Shown here piece by piece: positions 22,938-33,821 of a stretch of 64,000 bases of DNA. The position numbers and the translations under genes were made by a program. Below the pieces are notes generated by a model. It had not been told where the DNA came from. It did no database searches and worked only from the letters and a program-made list of their open reading frames with translations. This DNA comes from Bactrocera neohumeralis (taxonomy: Eukaryota > Arthropoda > Insecta > Diptera > Tephritidae), in NCBI RefSeq assembly GCF_024586455.1, contig NC_065921.1, forward strand, positions 85,248,061-85,312,060, in the 5' to 3' direction. How positions within the stretch are numbered: position 1 is the first letter of the stretch; each line of letters opens with the position of its first letter.

Positions 22938-23875
22938 TCCCTGTAAAACCCTCTAATATATGGTACATATATACATACATAACCTTTCCTCTCAGACCCT
23001 TAACCACTGCATCACATGTGCAAGCATTTTATTTATTTTTTTTTTCAGTGAGCAATGTCAGACATGTTGACCATGACAGTCGCCAAAAATCATAAAAATA
23101 GTAAAACATATACAAAAACAAAAAAATGTTGAACAATAATACAAAAAAAACTTTGTGAAAAATGCACTGAAAAAATATTTATTTATAAAAATAAAAAAAA
23201 AAAAATGTTATTTATGATAAATGAGCGAAAAACATTTGTACTGTCTGTCGCCAGCCAGTTAGCGTAGGCTGCTGCATTGTTTTGACAGCCCAGCCCAGGT
23301 TTAAATGTCGCAAAAAAGTTAAAAAATTGTGGAGAAAACAAAATAAAATGAAATGAAAAAAAATTTAACGAAATAAAAGAATAATAAAATAAAATAAAAT
23401 GAAATAAAAGTCTACGGTTACTATTTGGCTTTGCAGTAATTGTCGGTTCTTGTGCGCTCGTCTGCCACAGCAAAGCCCAGACACACTTTAAGCATATAAT
23501 ATAAGACAGATATGCATTTGTTAACGGCTTATGTACGCAACGTTTCGGAGTATGTGAGTGAAAGGTTGCTGCAAATGCAACGGCTGAGATTTTCATACAT
23601 GTAGTGTGCATGTATTCCCCAAGTTGACTCGTCAAAATATTTAATGATGTAGCTTTAACACAGTCTCAACATAGCAATACATATGTGCAGTTTTGTATAA
23701 AGCAAGCTTTAACATAAATAAATTTTATCTGCCTGCATACATAAAAGTCTATGTAATCATAAGTTTTAGGAATAAACAGTACTTTAATTAAAAAGTTTAA
23801 GTTTAATTTATTTAGAAATACAAGTATGCATCATATATAGATGCTGTGTGTGAATGCATTAGAGCAGGCCGATTT
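22938..23875. other. Gene-free stretch
   Basis: A (AAAATA)n-like low-complexity block at 23330-23410. The 150-codon frame at 23183-23635 (minus) owes its length to that block and to aromatic-rich chance translation. Confidence 0.5.
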
Positions 23876-25413
23876 ACAGGGAGCCAAAAAAATGGAAAAT
23901 AAATATTCTTCGAACTATTCTGAATAACTTCGCCTAAGAGACTATGTGTCTAAAACCCACATAGAGCCAGCGATATTGAAGGCGAAGATTTTTGGAGAAT
24001 ATAATATTTTCTTCTTTAGTTTCTGAGATATCCGAATGAAATTTAATACGTAGGTGTACATTTTTTTATCTATTTTTTTCAATTCTCCCATGAAATTCCG
24101 TTGACAATACCTAAAAAAAAAACCCTGAAATTTTGAGTCCTTAATATTAATATTAAATAATCGATCAAGGCATGTAAAGATTTTCCATTGAAAAACACGA
24201 AAATCGTTATTTTTTATCTTTAAATTTCTAAAGCTCAGAGACATTTTATGATATCGTTTTGACTTTAGACACGTATTCCGCAGAATTTAACACTCTACAA
24301 ATGTGCTCATTGCGACTAAGTATTTACTCCGGCCAGATAGTACGAGCCTCTAAACCTGATTTTTCTATGAAATTTTTTTGTATTTATCTCGTAAATGACA
24401 AGAGCTACAGAAAAAATTTAAATGACGAACTTGAAGGAAATTTTGTTTGCACAATGATATTCTATTGATCATTTGTCGGAAACGGCCAGATCGAACAACT
24501 ATAGCACATATCTCCCATACAAATGATTTTGCAGATTTCTTAAACTACGCTGTAAAACTTGCCGGCTTGAAACCGGTTTTAGACCTATAATCTCTTAGGC
24601 AGAGTTGTTCAGAATGATGCATAGTATCGGGTTTCACACACACGAAACGTTTTTCATGACATTTAAATAATTTCATTTAAATGTTGACCGCCGCTCTTAG
24701 TGTGAATTCGGAAAGTCCAATTTTGCCTCCATAGTGAATGGGCCCTAGAAAAGTTGGCAGAAAATCCGCTTTTTATCGATTCACTGCTCATTTCTGGTTG
24801 AATGGCTACGTAAATAAGCAAAATTGCCGCATTTGGGGTGAAGAGCAACCATCTTCAAGAACATGCATCCCGAAAAATGCATTTATGTTTTGTACGCTGG
24901 TGGAATCATTGGACTATTTTTTCAAAGATGCTAAACGTAAATGGCGATATTTTCGATTAATTTTTGTTGTGGAAGAACAACTAATGTGGTTTCAACAAGA
25001 TGGCGCTACATGTAACATGTATTTAATTTAATTAGAACAATTCATCTCAAAAATGGACCCGTGTTGGCCACCAAGATCATGCGGCCTTTAGACTATTTTT
25101 TGTGGGGCTACGTCAAGTCTAAAGTCTACAGAAATAAGCCAGCATATGTGTGGAAGACAACATTTCCAATAAATTCTTATATTCCGGCTGCTCGAAAAAG
25201 TTGCCCAAAATTGTTTCCGAATGGAACCTAAGACGCAGCCGCGGTCAACATTTAAATGAAATTATCTTCAAAAAGTAAATGTCATGAACCAATCTAACGT
25301 TTCAAATAAAGATAAATTTTATGCGTTTTTTTTTAAAAAAAAAGTTATCAAGAAAAAATCACCCGATATATATCACGCATACGCGTTTTTATAGACAAAA
25401 TATGGAGCCGCTC
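23876..25413. mobile_element. Larger foldback element of the same family, interrupted by a mariner
   Basis: The left arm (23876-23960, with CTGAATAACTTCGCCTAAGA and TGTGTCTAAAACCCAC) pairs with the right arm, which starts at about 24568 (AAACCGGTTTTAGACC, CTCTTAGGCAGAGTTGTTCA). The right arm is broken at 24626 and resumes at 25367 with ATATCACGCATACGCG. The break is exactly filled by the TA-flanked DD41D mariner at 24627-25366. The interior between the arms is non-coding. Confidence 0.7.
24627..25366 (+). mobile_element. DD41D-type mariner remnant with inverted 3' end at its left
   Basis: A 740-bp element between TA duplications (24625-24626, 25367-25368) with terminal TCGGGT at both ends. 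On the plus strand AHFWLNGYVNKQNCRIWGEE (from about 24779) and MWFQQDGAT (from about 24988) are the first and second catalytic blocks of the mariner family with CDL-PLDYF signature; then frameshifts, YFLWGYVKSK near 25096, and the terminus RGQHLNEIIFKK before TAA at about 25276. The left end is not the 5' end of the gene: 24640-24727 is an inverted copy of the 3' end, reading SGGQHLNEII on the minus strand. The normal N-terminal DNA-binding half is missing, so no enzyme can be made. Confidence 0.8.
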
Positions 25414-25723
25414 TAGTGTGAATAGCTGCCTCCATAAATTACATTATTCACTGCTCCTTTTCTCTCCACTTTACATCGACATCTTGACAAGTGCATTTAT
25501 TTAAATTTCTAATTAAAATAATTATTTATTAATTGTTGTTGTAACACTAACAACGAATGTAAATGAATTTAATTTAATTAATATAAATGTGTCTGCGGTT
25601 TAGAAGCACGATAAATGTATTATATGTGTACTATATGTGCAATACCTATGCTTAGGTAAGTCAACAACTATTTATATATCGTATAACTGAGTACATATAC
25701 TATACATACATATAGTATGTACA
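25414..25723. other. Gene-free spacer
   Basis: AT-rich, TATA- and ACATA-type simple repeats at 25670-25720. No gene. Confidence 0.5.
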
Positions 25724-26462
25724 TTAGGGTGATTCAAAAAAAATTTTTATTTTTTTTTTCAATTGGTACTCGCAAAAATAGGTTCCTAGACACCTCTAAG
25801 AAAGCCTCTCCAAATATGAGTTTTTAATTGTAACGGGAAGGTCCTCCCTAACGCTTTTCTATTTTTTCTTATTATCAGATAGAAAAATTTATATCTCGCT
25901 TCCAACTACTTGAAAAAATATCTTGTTAATTAGGTTTTGTAGGAAATTGAATGCTCGAAAATATGGTCTCTTATGATTTTTTCGTAAACCCAACCGTTTA
26001 AAAGATATTAACGGTGATTTGACTATTTTTGGGAAAATCAGTTTGTATAACTCAATGAAAAAAAATTATTATGAATGATGAAACTATAGTTTCTTAAGGT
26101 TCTAGATATTTTTCATACCAATTTTTTTTTTTGAGAAATTGCATTGATGTTTGGCGTTATCTTGGCTTAAAATCGAAATATCGTATAGATCATTTTTATA
26201 GTATTTCCTACAAAACTATGTGTATCATCATTCATAATAATTTTTTTTCATTGAGTTTAAAATTAATAAGAAAAAAATTTTTCCAAAAATAGTCAAATTT
26301 CAACCGTTAATATCTTTTAAACGGTTGGGTTTACGAAAAAATCTTAAGAGACCATATTTTTGAGCATTCAATTTCCTACAAAACCTAAGGAACAAGATAT
26401 TTTTTCAAATAGTTGGAAGCGAGATATACATTTTTCTATCTGATAATAAGAAAAAATAGAAA
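25724..26462. repeat. Long palindrome with ~240-bp arms
   Basis: The left arm 25856-26092 and right arm 26212-26462 are inverted copies that differ at only scattered positions plus a few small indels. Shared blocks include GATAGAAAAAT, ATATCTCGCTTCCAACTA, GGTTTTGTAGGAAATTGAAT and CGTAAACCCAACCGTTTAAA. The loop is about 120 bp. The left side has an extra flank from TTAGGGTGATTC at 25724 that has no partner on the right, so the element is truncated. A transcript through it would form a long hairpin. Confidence 0.85.
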
Positions 26463-26890
26463 TTGCATTATTGCCATAGATAATAATCTAAGCCAAATTT
26501 CGCGAAAATATCATCTCAAATGAAAAAGTTTCCCATACAAGAATTTGATTTTTATCGTGCAGCTATATGCTATAATAGTCCGATCTGAACAATTTCTTTG
26601 GAGATTGCTTTATTGTTTTAGCTTAAGACTCATGCCAAATTTCGTGAATTTCGAAATCTCGTCGAATAAAAAAGTTTTCCATATAAGAACTTGATTCCGA
26701 TCGTGCAGTTTGTATGACAGCGATATGCTATAGTGATCAGATCTGAACAATTTCTTTGGATATTGCATTATTATCTTAGAGAACAACTTATGTCAAATTT
26801 CGCGAAGATATCTTCTCAAATGAAAAAGTTTCCCATACAAGCATTTCATATATGGCAAATACTTGATCCGATATCATGAATGAAGGAAGA
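26463..26890 (-). repeat. Tandem array of ~140-158-bp units (CAGCTATATG family)
   Basis: Anchor motif CCAAATTTCG (or TCAAATTTCG) recurs at about 26492, 26633 and 26791, each followed by AAGTTTCCCATACAAG or a variant, TTGATTCCGATCGTGCAG, and CTGAACAATTTCTTTGG. The same units make up the array at 33170-33540. Orientation is inverse relative to the family head at 19880. Confidence 0.75.
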
Positions 26891-29800
26891 GGGGCGCCCT
26901 AAGTATAATTTTGGGACTGCTAATATCAGTAAATCATTTGGTTACTGCTGCTCTAATTACTGAAGTGTCCTGGAGGTATCATTAGTGGTCTTGCATAACA
27001 TTCGAAGTGCTCCGATTTTATACCAACGATGAATATTATTAATTTTTCAGAATAAGTTCGAAAACTTTTGGGAGATTTTCGAAGATTTGAAAGTAAATTA
27101 AGTAGGAAAAGGTGCCATAGATCATAACTAAAAAGCTGCGCCGTTTGCTTTTCATAAGTAAGTTACACTTTTTCGTCGATCTTGCGTAGCTGGTCTTCAG
27201 ATCTTGCATAGAATAAATCTTTAGCAGATTTTTCGTGATTTTAATTTACTTCACATCGTCAATATTTTCACGAAAGCTTCAAAATTCGAAGTTACATACA
27301 CCAACCTGCAGCTTAAAATCTGTGTACAAAGTTATTTAAGTGGTGATGGTGTCTATGGATTTCAGTAAAAATATTTGCCATAGTAATACACGGGCGCTAT
27401 AAGTTTCAGAATGCAAAAATTGCAAAATCTCCAGTATTGCAGCGCCGGAAAAGAAGCGAAAAATAAATAAAATGCCAAATCTGGCAAATTCATTCAACTG
27501 AAATAATTGGCAAAGAGATAAGCGGTGAGTGCAATGAGTGCACTTCATTGACGGCAGCAGCAGCAGCAATACGGCGTGGCTGCAACGACGCACGACGCAC
27601 AAACAATGTGTTCACAATGAAATGCCCAAAAAGGGCCAATTCACTCAAATGCAGGCAAAGGCAGACAGACAAACAAAGTCACACACACACTCAAAGTGAA
27701 CAGACAAAGCCGCGCTCAGGAAACGCTTTAGCTGGCAGGCAAATTATGTGGACGGACAGACAGGCAGACGGCTATGTAGGCACACAGACGCAACGCGCAG
27801 AGGCAACACAGACAATCGAGCACAAATGGGCAAACATTCGGACGCAATGGAGCAGTCGGCAGCAATTTTCATTGCCAACTGAGAGCCAGCCACCAAATGA
27901 ATGAGTGAAAGAAGAAAAGAAAGAACCAAAGAAACAAACAAATAATGCGCCACAAAAGTGTTTGCAACCAAATGTTGCTGCAGTCAAAAATCGCTGCAAA
28001 TAAAAAGGCCGCTGGCAAACAAGTTGAGAAAATGAATTGTCCGTATGTATGTGGTGTGGTAAAAGCAAAAAACCGAAATGCGACGAATTAAGCAAAAACT
28101 TTTATGCCGAATTGAAGCTGTGGAATAAATTGATTGGGTGTCGTTTTCCGGCATTTATGCAACGCTTCTTCTTTTTTTTCCTTTCTTTTTTGATTGTGTG
28201 CAAATATTAGTGAATTTAGCGGGGTTTTGGGTAGTGGAAACAGGGCTTTATGGCAAATAAAGAGTGGTCTCAGCTGACCAAGTCTGTTGTTGCACAAACG
28301 ATATTTTTTCACATGGAAAGAGTGTTTAGGCCAATTTCCATAGACAGCTTGCATATATGTAGCTAGATTTGTAATAAAGAGTTCAATAGACTTTGAGGTG
28401 CTGACTGAAAATAACTGCCGAGACTCAAAGCAGTGAATGAACACTAAATTTGTATTGTGTAGACGCAGTGGTATTCGAATTCGGTGTTGCTTGGTTGAAA
28501 AACAATTTAATTTTTGATGAGAATGGTGAATTTGATGTTTGATATTTGTCTACTTTTATTTTCATGGCAAATTATATAAATTTCACAGCCTTTAAGGATC
28601 TATTGTTTGGGTAAAATATCCTAAAATTATACTCTTTGAGTTATTAAAGTATAAACAATGGTCCTTTCGTGCAATTTTCCTTCTAACGAGAAAATGTTTT
28701 CATAAATTGTGTTGTGACAACTTCTTTATGATTTTCAGCCCTGCTTTATTCGCTTCGATGATATCAGTGCGCCAAAATGTAGGCAACGTTTTTTAAATCA
28801 ATTTTCAAACACAATATTAAAGTTTAAAATTCTATAAATTATTAGTTGAATTAGTATAATAGTAGAATACCGTAATATTTTTGCATAAGACACACCTTTT
28901 GTAATATTTTTTTTTGTAATTTTTGTAGTTCAAATTTATGATTTCGTAAACTGAATATTTTGAAACATAATCAATAAATCAAAGGTAATAAAAAAAGTAA
29001 ATAAAACTTGGCCAATATTTACATAAATTTGATCTCTATGTTTTGACCATAAAAATTCATAGCAATGCGCCAAAATGTAGACAATATATATCTCATTTGC
29101 TTGCGTCATAATATAAAGGCGGTAAATGAACATAATCGCAATTAGCAAGATGATCTATTTGTGTTTAATTTCATCACTCTTGCTTATATTAGCCTAAAAG
29201 TAGGCTACATTTTAATTATAACACAGAAAAGTTGTTTAATATATATTTTTCAAAGCATACCTTCAGGCTGATAGAAAAAAAATATTATGCTTGTGGGCTC
29301 TTAAAATGTCATACTTTGTCTTTTATCGAAATCATTACGTAATTTAGTCCACAATTTTAATGAATCCCTCACTTTGGTAAAATATGCATTATTATTTTTA
29401 ATCATATCAATGATTTACTACCAACTATGTGTTTTCGCACTTTAATGTCACATTAAAACATAATTAAATTGCATGAACTTACATAACATGACGTGCGCGC
29501 TTTATTGCCGCCTTAACTGTGCGCTTTCATATTTCCCTACAAATCGCTTAACTCCTCGTTAAAATGTCCGTTTATGGTCAGCTTTTACAGTTGCAGCTGA
29601 AATGAAAGAAAAGCAACGCGTTGGCGCATAGAATATATTAAACTTTTTACCACTACATTTTGATATAAATTTATGCCAAATAATAGTGTTCAACTATAGT
29701 AGTGGTTATAAAACTAAATATATTCATGCATAAAACTCATAATCTGCTTGTAGTGGCCACGCGGCGTAACCTTTGCTTTCATTGCGACCTCTTTATTTAG

Positions 29801-32800
29801 TGCCACAAATTTTGTATTAGTCGTCAACTTTATCACCAAGTAGTTTCTGCGATTTGTTGGCCAACAAGTGCTAAAGTGTCAGCAGCGCATGCCATTCAAC
29901 CCTTTCGCACACTCACACATATACATATAGATAGATATATGCCTGACTCGAGTGTTTCTTGTAAATGTTTTTGCAATAAAAATTTCACTATCGACCCTCG
30001 TATCAACATTGTAGAGCATTTAATTTTTATTTCTATTATTTCGTTGCTTCTTTTTTGCAGCGGCAACAGGCGCGTGTACTCGTTAAGCGCTTTATGCTTC
30101 GAAGGAAGGAAGTGGAGAAAGTTTCTTAGTGCAGCGGAAGGTTCGACTTGTGTCGTAAATTTTTAGTATAAAGATTATTATGCTATAATGTTTGGGCAAG
30201 GCGAGAATATTGCTTTGGAAATACTCGCTGTCTATATATAACTCTTTATTTGAAGTTTGCACACATTTCCGTGTAGTAAATTAAATATAGAAACACGCAA
30301 CGGTATGTAGCTGCCATAAAAAGTTTAATTTCTGCAGTCCACTTATAATATTTAGGCTAGAAGATTTAATATAAAAGTTAATGGTATGTTCATATCTTCA
30401 TGTGTGACCGTTAAAAGCCTCAAGGGATTTTCAAGTCGGTCATATATGACTTTCACCGAAGGTTTGTTTTTATCTCGTGAAAACTATATTTCAAACTACT
30501 TTGTCTTGCGACACCGCCTTTATTTTCACTTAATTTTAATTCTAATTAATTTAGTATATTTAAAATTAAATATATATAAATCAATTAAATATGATTCTTA
30601 GCAAAAGATACTAATTTTCTTAAAAAACAAAAAATAGATAAACTGAACCTTTTTAAAATCTCTGTTTTTTAGTCTTGATATATATTTTAATTTATTTATT
30701 TTTGACTCAGCTTTACTTTACATTGTTATTTTAGCCTAAATGTAGGCAATATTCATTAACAAAATATGTAGCTAGCGCACTTTTAGGCGCTTGTAGTCAT
30801 AAAATATGCATTATAGAATTATAAAAGACATTAAAAAGGATTTTTAACTTATAAGTTAATAAATAAGTGCTTCAAAGTAAGCACAATGACGGTTTCAAGA
30901 GGTTACATCAAGACGCATAGCGGGAGTTTGGGTTACAAAAATAGCTGTAGATTAAAGTTGTTGCATTGCTGTCTGTTCAAGGCCCTGAAAGTACTTGGAA
31001 GCATTCATTGCTTCCGTGATCATCCTTTTCACTCATTTTACTGTCGAGCTTCCTTTGATAATCTTAGGGCGATTCTTATCGACTTCAAGATTTTTCGTTC
31101 CAATAGTCTCCTTCCGAAATTGGCGCCCGCAGAGAAAATCGACAATCATATTTTAAGCTTGATATTATTGTGCTGAGTGGCTGCGGGATAACAAATTCGT
31201 AAAAAAAATCCTTAATTCACAATAGAAATCATGCCTCAATCTGATCACTGAGGAACAAAAAGACTAACTGCAATTTTAATCTACTAACTATTTTAAAATA
31301 TGCAGAAATCGAATTTTATACTGCACTAGGTATGAATACGAAATATTTATGACTTCCTACAAATACTAGCTGTACTAAATACCATATTTCCATTCATTTC
31401 TCTTATTAAAAATTTGATTAGTTTTATTATATTCGCATAACGTCTCAGTATGTCGTAGCTTCACGCTTTCGACTACATTTACCACACCAGCGAACATGCA
31501 TAGTCGAATTTTTGCACGCATGTCAGTAATAGGCGACGCATATGAAACATAATCTAATATTTAATAACGCACAAGATTAAAGGATGAGCATTAGCTGCGC
31601 TTCCACGCCTTGGAAGGGCGATATACGCCAACGAGTGCCAATAAAAGCAGTCAAGAGCAGGAGCATACCAGTGAAATACCACACAATCACATATGTAAGC
31701 GCACTTTCACGGTCATTTACAACATCTGTGCGAGTTTTTATTTTGGGTTTCCCATTTTTTTTTTTTTTGACGCACAACAACGCATTTTACACTTTTATAG
31801 CAAGTAACGGCATATTTTGTAATTTGCAATATTGCAAAAATTGGTGCACGTACTTGTTTACACATGTGTCTGCATGTATGCGTAAGTGGCAAGTGCATTT
31901 GGCGGCGGCTGAATTACAGTTTGTGCCATATATCAAAACTAACAATACACCAGTGCATACTTGAAGGCGCAACAACCCTGCTATGAGCGCTTGTTGTGTG
32001 CGAGTTACGTTTACGGCGAGAATATGTGAGTGGGGGTGCTCCGTGCGTTACACAGCAACAGAAAAAAACATCAAAGCCATGCAGCCGTAACGCATTTACA
32101 CGCATTACAGCAACGCAGCAGCAGCAGCGGCAGTTTGCAGATTGAAGCCGCTGTGGGGTGATGTGCTACAACCAACCACCCCGCCGCACAAGAGACTGTG
32201 CGAAGATGCAACTACTATTTGCCAGACCGCACAATTGTTTGCATCTACAAGTGGCAGATAAGAGTATTTACAACTACGGAGCCAGCAACGTTGCAAAGAG
32301 GTTTTACTGCGCCTGCGAGGGTTGCTCGCCATGCTGGTGCTTTGCCCTCGGCAGCAAGCTGATTATCGACAAAACCGCATATTACTCTGTTGTTGTTATG
32401 TCTGCACGGTCGTTGCGCCCTGTGCAGCACATTACAAGTCATAATTTAATTTATAAAAATAAATTGTATAAAATATTTATTAGGTTAGGTACTCATTTGC
32501 TGTTGCAGGCAGACTTACATATGTACAATCATAGAAATAAGGCTAGTTATGAGCTTAACATTTTATATGAGTGGGGGGAAGACTGCTCTTATATGCAATT
32601 ATAATTTATTGCATTAGATGACAAGTGCAAGGACATGCATTAGGAAGTAAATGAGCTGAGCTGAGCTGTGTTTAGTGAGTATGCTAAAATGGCAAAAACC
32701 TCATGGAAGCATGTATGCTGGGTGGTTTAGGTCATTAATTAAATAAAAACTTTTTCCAAATGTGAAAAAAGAGATTTTATGGGTAAGCTAGGATTTGTTG

Positions 32801-33169
32801 TCTCAACAAAAGTGCTTTTGTTCTAAGCTACGGTTCTTAAAATTACTATGAAACATCTGAACAGATGAGCCTTCTTGCTGGTTGTATCTCTGAAGAGGCT
32901 CTCTTTTTATGTTAGGATTTTTATAAATAACGTCTCTGAAATACTGGTACTAACTAAAGAGTCAAATCTAAATCATTGAACTTAAGAGGAGAAGAGGAAG
33001 ATAATCAAATCTCCGTCATTGAACTTAAAATATGAGAAGTTTTTTGTACCCCTAAATTTAACTTGAGTGCCTAAGAAAATATAATTGTATACTCAACTCA
33101 ACGAGCATACAAGCCGTTAGCTTTAGGTGCTCTGAAGCTAGAATACACTTCACAAATTAAAAAACTTGA
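26891..33169. other. 6-kb stretch without a supported gene
   Basis: Contains GC-richer segments at 27540-27900 and 31960-32410 with CAG and (CA)n runs, which create ORFs of 100-150 codons on both strands with repetitive translations. Short AATGTAGGCAA motifs occur at about 28776, 29073, 29197 and 30738. No splice, promoter or family evidence supports a gene. Confidence 0.45.
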
Positions 33170-33821
33170 AAAAATTGATTTTGTATGGTCAGTTTGTATG
33201 GCAGCTATATGTAATAGTGATCCGATCTGAATAATTTTTTCATATAATATTCCAATGTCTTTGTTAATAATCTGTGCTAAATTTCGTAGTTATACTTTGT
33301 CAAATAAAAAAGTTTTCCATACAAAAACGGGACTTCGATCGTTCAGTTTGTATGGCAGCTATGTGTTATAGTAGTCCGATGTAAACAATTTTTTCGGAGA
33401 TTGTACCGTTACTTTATGTAAGTAGCCACACTAAATTTTGTTAAGATATCTCGTCAAATAAAGCAGATTCCCATACAAGGACTTGATTCCGATCGTTCAG
33501 TTTCTATGGCAGCTATATGAAAAATTGGTCCGATATTAACGGTTCTAACAAATGAGTAGCTTATTGCGGAGAAAAAGGCGTGTGCAAAATTTCAGAATGA
33601 TATCTCGAAAAATGAGGGAGTAGTTCTCATACATATATACAGAGAGGATGGACGAATATGGCTAAATCGACTCAGCTCACCAAGCTGATCATTTAGATAT
33701 ATATTTTATAGGGTTTCCGACGTTTCCTTCTCGTTGGCAAACTTAACACTCTCTGTTCGTTTTCTTTTGGGGTTTGTAAACTTTGTGACAAACTTAATAT
33801 ACCTTGTTCAGTGTATAATTA
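33170..33821 (-). repeat. CCCGAACAGGGTAT-family repeat, near full length, with tandem module array
   Basis: From 33170 to 33540 three units of about 154 bp each carry TATGGCAGCTATATG, GATCCGATCTGAA and AAATTTCG. Downstream come GATATCTCGAAAAATGAGGG, TGGACGAATATGGCTAAATC and, at 33790-33821, the inverse of the family head (AACTTAATATACCTTGTTCA). On the minus strand this gives head first, arrays last, as in the partial plus-strand copy at 19880-20095. Confidence 0.75.

Noticed and set aside
23183..23635. 150-codon minus-strand ORF
   Set aside because: Half of it is translation of an A-rich low-complexity block (FHFILFYYSF-like), and it has no homology features.
24663..24848. Minus-strand ORF ending in GGQHLNEII as a second transposase
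   Set aside because: It is the inverted copy of the 3' end of the adjacent DD41D element, not an independent gene.
27548..27904. 118-codon ORF with Gln/Thr-rich product
   Set aside because: Low-complexity CAGACA and CAG sequence, with ORFs of equal length antisense.
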